A stretch of 7,386 bases of DNA. It comes from Pseudomonadota bacterium (lineage in GTDB: Bacteria > Pseudomonadota > Alphaproteobacteria > Rhodobacterales > Rhodobacteraceae). The position numbers and the translations under genes are program-made. This document shows positions 1 through 5,137 of the stretch, in pieces. The DNA lies in the NCBI GenBank assembly GCA_027592105.1, contig JAQCLA010000128.1, positions 1-7,386 of the forward strand, in the 5' to 3' direction. A model generated the notes under the pieces. It saw nothing but the letters and a program-made list of their open reading frames with translations. It made no database searches and was not told where the DNA came from. Numbering within the stretch: the stretch's first letter is position 1; the number at the start of each line of letters is the position of its first letter.

Positions 1-180
1 ATTACTATTGCTCGATACATCTTTTGATCGATACGATCGGCTGAAAATCCGGCCGAAGCATGGCAGTATCAGGACAACATGCGGGATTTTTCATGTGCCG
101 GAACAAGCGCCTTTTCGGCGGCATTGTGGCGCTCACAGGCTTGGGATTTAACCCAAAATCAAACCTGATATCTGAGCCTG
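1..180. other. Intergenic region downstream of plsY; no convincing gene
   Basis: I see no supportable gene here. One plus-strand frame is open from base 2 to a TAA at 149-151 (about 49 codons), but its translation resembles no family I know and has no start inside the window. The region is richer in A+T than the rest. It holds small inverted repeats: GATCG/CGATC at 26-38, TCGGC/GCCGA at 37-56, and TTGGG/CCCAA at 141-156. Read on the minus strand, a weak stem (CCTGA/TCAGG, from bases 181-185 and 164-168) is followed by TTTGATTTT (155-163), which could be a poor terminator for plsY. The short word TCGATAC occurs twice (12-18 and 28-34). None of these is strong. Confidence 0.5.
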
Positions 181-192
181 TCAGGCGCCTGA
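181..192. repeat. 12-bp perfect palindrome over the plsY stop codon
   Basis: TCAGGCGCCTGA reads the same on both strands and contains the plsY stop (TGA on the minus strand, bases 183-181) together with the last Gly and Ala codons. It could form part of a 3'-end RNA structure, but no run of T follows directly on the minus strand, so it is not a canonical terminator by itself. In a sequence this G+C rich, a palindrome of this length may be chance. Confidence 0.4.
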
Positions 193-792
193 CCGGCCGA
201 TCTTCGGCTCGGTCCCGTCGAGGATGCGACGGATGTTGTCCTTGTGGCGAAGCACGATCAGCACCGCCATCAGCGCCGGGGCTGCTGCTGCCGGCTGACC
301 AAGCAGAAGGGCAAAGACAGGGCCCAAGACCCCCGCGGCGATCCCCGCCAGCGACGAGATGCGGAAAAGGGCCGCCACCACCGCCCATGTCGCACAGGCC
401 GCGAGGCCCAAGGGCCAAGCCAAGGCCAGCAATGTGCCAAGAAGGGTCGCAACCCCTTTGCCACCCCGAAACCCGAGAAACACCGGGTAGCAATGGCCCA
501 AAAACGCGGTAAAGGCTGCGATCTGGGCGGCATCCTCGCCCAAGAAGGCGCGCGCGAGCAGCACCGCGATACCGCCCTTGGCCGCATCCAGCACCAAGGT
601 CAGAAAGGCCGCCAGCTTGTTGCCCGTGCGCAGCACATTGGTGGCCCCGATATTGCCGGACCCGATCTGGCGCAGATCGCCTAGCCCGAAAAGCCGTGCC
701 ATCACGATGCCGAAGGGGACCGATCCCAGCAGATAGGCCAAGCCAGCGGCCAGCCCCAAAAGCGCCAAGGATTGTTCGAAGGGTGGCATCAT
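181..792 (-). CDS. plsY: Acyl-phosphate:glycerol-3-phosphate acyltransferase PlsY
   Basis: This 203-residue polytopic inner-membrane enzyme transfers an acyl group from acyl-phosphate (made by PlsX) to glycerol-3-phosphate, giving lysophosphatidate, the entry step of phospholipid synthesis. All three signature loops of the family are visible: GSGNIGATN at residues 44-52, HCYPVFLGFRGGKGVAT at 100-116, and RHKDNIRRILDGTEPK at 182-197. Hydrophobic stretches around 8-33, 62-82, 86-108, 116-142 and 148-182 fit the usual membrane helices, and the length is normal. I chose the start at 792 because MMPPFEQ matches where family members begin and because its ATG overlaps the upstream stop as ATGA (792-789). 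The longer reading from 840 adds an arginine-rich tail lying inside the upstream gene. It is the last gene of the pyrB unit and is probably translationally coupled. The stop codon lies in the palindrome at 181-192. Confidence 0.96.
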   Translation of the reverse strand: MMPPFEQSLALLGLAAGLAYLLGSVPFGIVMARLFGLGDLRQIGSGNIGATNVLRTGNKLAAFLTLVLDAAKGGIAVLLARAFLGEDAAQIAAFTAFLGHCYPVFLGFRGGKGVATLLGTLLALAWPLGLAACATWAVVAALFRISSLAGIAAGVLGPVFALLLGQPAAAAPALMAVLIVLRHKDNIRRILDGTEPKIGRSGA

Positions 793-2072
793 GCCTGCGC
801 CCCGTTCTGGCGATCGAAAACTACCGCGCCATCGACCCATGTCCGCAGCACGCGGCCCTGCATGCGTTGGCCGTCAAAGGGGGTGTTTTTCGATTTCGAC
901 TGCAAGGCAAAGCGGTCAAGCACATAGGGGATGTCGGGATCGAACATCACCAGATCAGCCGGCGTGCCGGGCTGCAGGCGTCCGCCCGCCAGCCCAAAGC
1001 GCCGCGCGGGGTTGAGCGCGAGCGCGCGGAACAATTCCGGCAGGCTGAGCGCCCCGGCGTGGTAAAGCCGCAGCGCGGCGGGCAGGAGTGTCTCAAGCCC
1101 GACCGCACCCGAGGCTGCCGCCTCGAAGGGAAGGCGCTTGCTCTCTTCGTCTTGCGGCGTGTGCATCGAGCAGATGATGTCGATCAGCCCGTCGCGCACC
1201 GCCGACACCATCGCTACCCGGTCATCCTCGTCGCGCAAGGGCGGCTTGACCTTGAAGAAGGTGCGATAGTCGCCAACGTCGAAGGCATTAAGCGTCAGGT
1301 GGTGGATCGAGATACCGGCCGTGACATCCAGACCCGCCGCCTTGGCGCGCGAAAGCGCAGGCAGGGCCGTGGCCGTGGTGATCTGGTCGGCGTGATAACG
1401 CACGCCCGTCATCTCGACCAAGGCCAGATCACGTTCCAGCCCCATGCGTTCGGCCATTGGCGATACGGCCGGAAGTCCGCGCAGCGAGGCGAATTTGCCC
1501 GATGTCACCGCCCCGCCAAGGCTGAGCCCCGGATCTTGCGGATGGCCCACGATCAGCGCGCCCAATGACCGCGCATAGGTCATGCAGCGCGACAGCACCT
1601 TTGGGTCCGTGGTGACGGCATCGCCGTCGGTAAAGGCCACGGCACCTGCGTCGATCAAGAAACCGATCTCTGTCATCTCGCGCCCTTCGCGGGCTTTAGT
1701 AAGCGCGGCCATGGGGCGCACTTTGACGGCGGCATCCTCTTGCGCGCGGCGGGTGACGAATTCCAGCACCTCGGGTGTGTCGATGGGCGTGGCGGTATCG
1801 GGGCGTGTGACCATCGTGGTCACGCCGCCCGCCGCCGCCGCGCGGCCCGCGGTGCGGAAACTTTCCTTGTGCCGCTCGCCGGGTTCGCCGACCTTGACGC
1901 CGATATCGATGATCCCCGGCGCAAGGTAAGCGCCTTGGCAATCGATCCCGCCTGCGCGCGGCCCCGCGCCGATCTCTGCGATCTGCCCCCCCTCGATCCT
2001 GAGCCAGCCAAGGGTTTCTGTCCCTGCCTCCGGGTCGATCAGCCGCGCGTTTCTGAGAAGTGCATTGGTCAT
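789..2072 (-). CDS. pyrC': Dihydroorotase-like protein PyrC', predicted non-catalytic partner of PyrB
   Basis: This 427-residue protein has the full layout of a type I dihydroorotase/amidohydrolase: an N-terminal beta part (LIDPEAGT...LRIEGGQIAEIG), a barrel, and a C-terminal return to the beta part (GTPADLVMFDP, GRVLRTWVDGAVVF). The active site is degraded. The family motif DxHxHxREPG reads DIGVKVGEPG at 56-65, so both metal histidines are Gly58 and Lys60 and the substrate Arg is Gly62. The later ligand of HxxHxST is Gln230, and TDHAPH reads SMHTPQ at 302-307, replacing the catalytic Asp with Met303. His177 and Asp149 remain. Such proteins are known as inactive PyrC' subunits that help aspartate carbamoyltransferase assemble, as in Pseudomonas putida; position two genes after pyrB supports this. 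Start 2072 (MTNALLRNARLIDPE) matches family N-termini; an in-frame ATG at 2117 is the alternative. Automated annotation would probably name it plain pyrC. Confidence 0.9.
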   Translation of the reverse strand: MTNALLRNARLIDPEAGTETLGWLRIEGGQIAEIGAGPRAGGIDCQGAYLAPGIIDIGVKVGEPGERHKESFRTAGRAAAAGGVTTMVTRPDTATPIDTPEVLEFVTRRAQEDAAVKVRPMAALTKAREGREMTEIGFLIDAGAVAFTDGDAVTTDPKVLSRCMTYARSLGALIVGHPQDPGLSLGGAVTSGKFASLRGLPAVSPMAERMGLERDLALVEMTGVRYHADQITTATALPALSRAKAAGLDVTAGISIHHLTLNAFDVGDYRTFFKVKPPLRDEDDRVAMVSAVRDGLIDIICSMHTPQDEESKRLPFEAAASGAVGLETLLPAALRLYHAGALSLPELFRALALNPARRFGLAGGRLQPGTPADLVMFDPDIPYVLDRFALQSKSKNTPFDGQRMQGRVLRTWVDGAVVFDRQNGAQA

Positions 2073-2144
2073 CTTATGCCGTCCATCCCGCCAAGCGGTT
2101 GCTGCATGTTGCGCCATTTGAGCGCTTTGGTGCCGCCATCCCCA
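2073..2144 (-). other. 72-bp gap between the tail-anchored protein gene and pyrC'
   Basis: This is the only spaced junction within the four-gene minus-strand unit. If pyrC' starts at 2117 instead of 2072, the gap shrinks to 27 bases. Before the 2072 start the minus strand reads GGGATGGACGGCATAAG, offering a partial GGA ribosome site, whereas no such site precedes 2117. I see no terminator or convincing promoter in it. Confidence 0.45.
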
Positions 2145-2645
2145 TCACGACATCCACAAAAGGATTAGCGCCACCAGCGCAAGACCCATCATCAGCCAAG
2201 GCAGCGCGCCCATGCGGCCGGGTGCGGGGCTTAGTGCCGCGGTCTGCTCGGCGCGCAGATCCATTGCCGCTTTGGGCAGCGTCGCCTTGTGATCGGCCCG
2301 CGCCAAGGGCAGGCTTGCAATCAGCGTCAGCGCAGCACCCGGCCTGGGCGGCGCCCCCAGCGCGCGTTCTGGCACTAAAAGCACATCGCCCAACAGCGCG
2401 TTCATCCGCCGCGCATCATCGCTGTCCAGCGCCTCGGGCGCGAAGGCCATGGTGATGTAATCCGACAGCATCATGTCGCCCAAATCGCTGATCGGAAACA
2501 ACTCGATCTCATCGGTCTCGACCGCGGTGCCCAGCCAATCGGCAAGCGGCGGCAATGCGGGCGCTTCGCCCTGCGCACGGGTCAAATGGGTGTGGCGCAG
2601 GCCCGTCTCGGTGTTCATGGCAAAGACATGGAGCCGCTCGCTCAT
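2145..2645 (-). CDS. Tail-anchored protein of unknown function between pyrB and pyrC'
   Basis: I do not recognise a named family for this 166-residue protein. It begins MSERLHVFAMNTETG and its ATG overlaps the pyrB stop as ATGA (2645-2642), which fixes the start and suggests coupled translation. Residues 1-115 look like a soluble alpha/beta domain with an acidic stretch at 43-62 and an Arg/Pro-containing segment at 93-103. Residues 116-145 are a charged then Ala/Pro-rich linker. Residues 147-165 are one hydrophobic helix ending at Trp-Met-Ser, with no signal peptide at the front, so the soluble part should stay in the cytoplasm with the C-terminus in the inner membrane. From memory, small hypothetical proteins sit at this spot in other Rhodobacterales pyrB clusters. 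Placement inside a pyrimidine unit suggests a role with PyrB or PyrC', such as membrane tethering, but that is inference only. A longer in-frame reading from 3101 is a shadow of pyrB. Confidence 0.85.
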   Translation of the reverse strand: MSERLHVFAMNTETGLRHTHLTRAQGEAPALPPLADWLGTAVETDEIELFPISDLGDMMLSDYITMAFAPEALDSDDARRMNALLGDVLLVPERALGAPPRPGAALTLIASLPLARADHKATLPKAAMDLRAEQTAALSPAPGRMGALPWLMMGLALVALILLWMS

Positions 2646-3583
2646 GCCGCCCGCCGCGCCCGTAGGTTCTCGGCCAAAAGCGCCATCGCGGCCATGCGGA
2701 CGGCCACGCCCATCTCGACCTGTTCTTGAATGACCGAGCGGTTGATGTCGTCGGCGATGTTGCCGTCGATCTCGACGCCGCGATTCATGGGCCCCGGGTG
2801 CATCACGATGGCATCGGGTTTGGCAAAGCTGAGCTTTTCGGCGTTCAGCCCGAAGCGGTGGAAATACTCGCGCTCGGACGGGATGAAGGCACCATCCATC
2901 CGCTCCTTCTGAAGCCGCAGCATCATGACCACATCGGCGTCTTTCAGCCCCTCGGCCATGTCGCCATAAACCTCCACCCCCCAATCGGCGGCCCCGGCGG
3001 GGATCAGCGTGGGCGGCCCGATCAGCCGCACCCGGTTTTCCATCTTGCCCAAAAGATGGATGTTCGAGCGCGCGACACGGGAATGCGCGATGTCGCCGCA
3101 AATGGCGATCACCAGCCGGTGCAAGCGGCCCTTGGCGCGGCGGATCGTCAGCGCATCGAGCAGCGCTTGTGTCGGATGTTCATGCTTGCCATCGCCCGCA
3201 TTCAACACCGCGCAATTCACCTTGTCGGCGAGAAGTTTGACCGCCCCCGAATGGGGGTGGCGCACGACAAGCAGATCGGGATGCATCGCGTTGAGCGTCA
3301 GCGCCGTGTCGATCAGCGTCTCGCCCTTCTTCAGGGAGCTCGCCGCCATCGCCATATTCATGACATCGGCACCCAGCCGCTTGCCCGCGATCTCGAAACT
3401 CGCCTGTGTCCGGGTCGAGGCTTCGAAGAACATGTTGATCTGCGTCAGCCCCTTGAGGGGCTGGCCATGCTCGCGGCTGCCACGCTCGGCTTCGGCATAG
3501 GCATTGGCGCGATCCAGAAGTGTCGTTATCTCCACCGGGTGGAGGTTTTCGATCCCCAGAAGATGGGTCTGGCTGAATGTCAT
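2642..3583 (-). CDS. pyrB: Aspartate carbamoyltransferase catalytic subunit PyrB
   Basis: This 313-residue cytosolic enzyme condenses carbamoyl phosphate with L-aspartate to give N-carbamoyl-L-aspartate, the committed step of de novo pyrimidine synthesis. The carbamoyl-phosphate site is intact: STRTQASFE at 56-64, the SLKKGET loop at 83-89, HPTQ at 136-139 and HPGPMNRG at 262-269. The aspartate site shows GDIAHSRVARS at 163-173 and RLQKER at 223-228. The length is normal. I took the start at 3583 (MTFSQTHLLGIENL), because the longer reading to 3694 runs over the likely promoter and adds an unrelated tail; ATG at 3601 is a weak alternative. No regulatory pyrI is present. The nearby metal-less PyrC' suggests a class A PyrB6-PyrC'6 type complex. 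It is the first gene of a four-gene unit, with a short leader of about 25 bases in which I see no attenuator. Confidence 0.97.
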   Translation of the reverse strand: MTFSQTHLLGIENLHPVEITTLLDRANAYAEAERGSREHGQPLKGLTQINMFFEASTRTQASFEIAGKRLGADVMNMAMAASSLKKGETLIDTALTLNAMHPDLLVVRHPHSGAVKLLADKVNCAVLNAGDGKHEHPTQALLDALTIRRAKGRLHRLVIAICGDIAHSRVARSNIHLLGKMENRVRLIGPPTLIPAGAADWGVEVYGDMAEGLKDADVVMMLRLQKERMDGAFIPSEREYFHRFGLNAEKLSFAKPDAIVMHPGPMNRGVEIDGNIADDINRSVIQEQVEMGVAVRMAAMALLAENLRARRAA

Positions 3584-3614
3584 CGCTCTGCCCCGGTGCA
3601 TGCTCTGTTGCCCG

Positions 3615-3644
3615 CTTATAGGTGCGGGTGGGGCAGGGCGGCAA
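3615..3644 (-). promoter_or_regulatory. Candidate sigma70-type promoter for the pyrB unit
   Basis: Reading the minus strand, TTGCCG (bases 3644-3639) is followed after 18 bases by TATAAG (3620-3615), five of six matches to the -10 consensus. Transcription would begin near 3608, giving a leader of roughly 25 bases before the pyrB ATG at 3583. It sits within the 109-bp gap shared with the divergent uracil-DNA glycosylase gene. The evidence is the sequence match and position only. Confidence 0.5.
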
Positions 3645-3692
3645 GCTGTTCGGCTCTTCCATCGCGACGCAGGGCAGCATAACCTTGGCCAC

Positions 3693-4505
3693 ATGGATGA
3701 TCTGGACTTTCATGACGCGCTTGCAATGCTCGACTGGCAGATAGAGCTGGGCGCGGATGAGGCCTTGGGCGACACGCCTGTCGACCGCTTTGCCTTGGCC
3801 GATCAAGCACCCGCTGCCGCCGTGGTGGCCACTGCGCCCAAGGCGCGCGCATCTGTTGCTGCGCCGCCAGCCGATGACGCGCCACCTGCGCCCTCTGTCG
3901 ATGCGGTCGCTTTGGCCCATGCTGCCGCCAGCGCCGCGCAAGACCTGCCCGCGCTGCGCGCCGCGATGGAGGGGTTCGCCCATTGCCCCTTGCGCGAAAC
4001 GGCCACGCGGCTGGTCTTTGCCGATGGTTTGGTCGGCGCGCGCGTGATGATCGTGGGCGAGGCACCGGGCCGCGAAGAAGAACAGCAGGGCAAGCCCTTT
4101 GTCGGCCAATCGGGCCAGTTGCTTGACCGGATGCTGGCGGCCATCGGCCTTGACCGCGCCGCGACCGATCCGGCGCAAGCGGTCTATATCGCCAATGTCG
4201 TGCCATGGCGTCCGCCGCAAAACCGCAAGCCCGAGGCCGAGGAATTGGCGATGATGGCCCCCTTCATGCGACGTCACATCGCCTTGGCCGCGCCGGATCT
4301 GGTGGTCTTGATGGGCAATGCCGCCTGCGAGGCGCTGATCGGCCAAACCGGCATCACACGGTTGCGCGGTGAATGGGTCACGCTGGATAATCGCCCTGCG
4401 ATCCCCATGCTGCACCCCGCCTATCTGTTGCGCCGCCCACAGGAGAAAGCAGCCGCATGGGCGGATCTTTTGTTGCTCAAGGCCCGGTTAAGGACGAAGA
4501 CATGA
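3693..4505 (+). CDS. Family-4-like uracil-DNA glycosylase
   Basis: This 270-residue protein should remove uracil from DNA as the first step of base excision repair. The core carries the superfamily motifs: GEAPGREEEQQGKPFVG at 122-138, NVVPWRPPQNR at 168-178, and the second active-site motif HPAYLLR at 241-247. Residues 1-33 (MLDWQIELGADEALGD) are a short helical segment of the kind seen on alphaproteobacterial members, followed by an Ala/Pro-rich linker at about 38-82. Classical family 4 enzymes bind a 4Fe-4S cluster through four cysteines. Here only Cys98 lies at an expected place, and the two downstream positions are Trp172 (in PWRPP) and a Met/Ala stretch near 187-189. The only other cysteine is Cys212. 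I chose ATG 3693 because the reading from 3504 runs antisense through pyrB. There is no clear ribosome site before it. The 3' end overlaps moaB by ATGA. Confidence 0.88.
   Translation: MDDLDFHDALAMLDWQIELGADEALGDTPVDRFALADQAPAAAVVATAPKARASVAAPPADDAPPAPSVDAVALAHAAASAAQDLPALRAAMEGFAHCPLRETATRLVFADGLVGARVMIVGEAPGREEEQQGKPFVGQSGQLLDRMLAAIGLDRAATDPAQAVYIANVVPWRPPQNRKPEAEELAMMAPFMRRHIALAAPDLVVLMGNAACEALIGQTGITRLRGEWVTLDNRPAIPMLHPAYLLRRPQEKAAAWADLLLLKARLRTKT
4490..4494 (+). promoter_or_regulatory. Ribosome binding site for moaB
   Basis: AAGGA lies seven bases before the ATG at 4502, inside the last codons of the uracil-DNA glycosylase gene. It is the best Shine-Dalgarno match in the window and decides the moaB start over the in-frame ATG at 4457. 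Confidence 0.7.
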
Positions 4506-5044
4506 GCCGTATCGACGAAACCCGCCCCTTTCATCCTGTCCGCATCGCCGTTCTGGCCGTGTCCGACACCCGGAGCATGGCGGAAGACAAATCCGGCGAT
4601 CTCTTGGTCGAGCGGCTGACCACGGCGGGCCATATTCTGGCCGCACGTCACATGCTGCGCGATGAACGCGCCGCCATCGCCGACCAGCTGCGCGCTTGGG
4701 TGGCCGATCCGGGGATCGATGTGATCTTGACCACGGGCGGCACCGGGCTGACCGGGCGTGACGTCACGGTCGAGGCGCATCGCGACGTCTATGAAAAAGA
4801 GATCGAGGCTTTTGCCACGGTTTTCACCATGATCTCGATGCAAAAGATCGGGACATCGGCGGTGCAATCGCGCGCCACGGGTGGTGTGGCGGGCGGCACC
4901 TATCTGTTCGCGCTGCCGGGATCGAGCGGGGCCTGCCGCGATGCATGGGATGAAATCCTGGCCTTCCAGCTTGATTATCGCCATCGCCCCTGCAACTTCG
5001 TCGAGATCTTGCCACGGCTTGATGAGCATTTGCGACGGAAATAG
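4502..5044 (+). CDS. moaB: Molybdenum cofactor biosynthesis protein MoaB
   Basis: This 180-residue protein belongs to the MoaB/MogA fold, whose active members adenylylate molybdopterin before molybdate insertion; some MoaB proteins, including that of E. coli, are inactive or of unclear role. Visible signatures are AVLAVSDTR at 16-24, the nucleotide/pterin loop TTGGTGLTGRDVT at 77-89, the segment KIGTSAVQSRATGG at 115-128, and the LPGSSGACRDAWDEIL loop at 138-153. The C-terminus (DYRHRPCNFVEILPRLDEHLRR) matches the alphaproteobacterial form as I know it, and the length is typical. The start overlaps the previous stop as ATGA (4502-4505) and follows a good ribosome site, so it is probably co-translated with the uracil-DNA glycosylase. 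No other molybdenum genes are in the window. Confidence 0.94.
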   Translation: MSRIDETRPFHPVRIAVLAVSDTRSMAEDKSGDLLVERLTTAGHILAARHMLRDERAAIADQLRAWVADPGIDVILTTGGTGLTGRDVTVEAHRDVYEKEIEAFATVFTMISMQKIGTSAVQSRATGGVAGGTYLFALPGSSGACRDAWDEILAFQLDYRHRPCNFVEILPRLDEHLRRK

Positions 5045-5046
5045 GC

Positions 5047-5081
5047 CGATGCATCGTGTATCCGCTGCATCGATGTTTTTT
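5047..5081 (+). terminator. Possible terminator after moaB (hairpin plus T-tract)
   Basis: CGATGCA (5047-5053) can pair with TGCATCG (5066-5072) around a 12-base loop. Alternatively, CATCG (5052-5056) pairs with CGATG (5071-5075) directly before TTTTTT (5076-5081). Either fold begins just after the moaB stop at 5044. The stems are short and only moderately G+C rich, so this may be a weak terminator. The left arm is part of a perfect palindrome, CGATGCATCG (5047-5056), and the right arm holds CATCGATG (5068-5075), so the same bases could serve as a protein-binding site. Confidence 0.4.
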
Positions 5082-5107
5082 GCCCATTCGGTTTTCGTGC
5101 CTATCTT
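5080..5107 (+). promoter_or_regulatory. Candidate promoter for the RND efflux operon
   Basis: TTGCCC (5080-5085) is followed after 16 bases by TATCTT (5102-5107), four of six consensus matches in each box. Transcription would begin near 5114, giving a leader of about 24 bases that contains AAGG (5125-5128) nine bases before the adaptor ATG. The paired palindromes at 5047-5075 lie just upstream, where an activator could bind. Confidence 0.35.
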
Positions 5108-5137
5108 AGAACAAGCGACCCCTAAAGGCAGCCAATT

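Noticed and set aside
141..156. TTGGG/CCCAA inverted repeat as a terminator
   Set aside because: The stem is five pairs and no T-run follows on either strand at the right spacing.
60..512. 150-codon plus-strand frame reaching into the 1-180 gap
   Set aside because: Most of it is antisense to plsY and Arg/Pro-rich. The first 40 codons in the gap have no ribosome site or family likeness.
696..1568. 290-codon open frame on the plus strand
   Set aside because: Antisense to pyrC' and plsY, Arg/Gln/His-rich and without a recognisable motif.
2726..3682. 318-codon open frame on the plus strand
   Set aside because: Antisense to pyrB, whose active-site motifs are complete; the translation resembles no known protein.
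3678..3683. CATAAC as a -10 box for the glycosylase gene
   Set aside because: No adequate -35 box at 16-18 bases; kept only as a possibility in the findings.
3504..3692. N-terminal extension of the uracil-DNA glycosylase
   Set aside because: These codons run antisense through the start of pyrB and its promoter, and related proteins begin near the MDDLDF-type segment at 3693.
3180..4415. 411-codon open frame on the minus strand across pyrB and the glycosylase
   Set aside because: It covers pyrB in another frame and the glycosylase antisense; no family resemblance and low-complexity composition.
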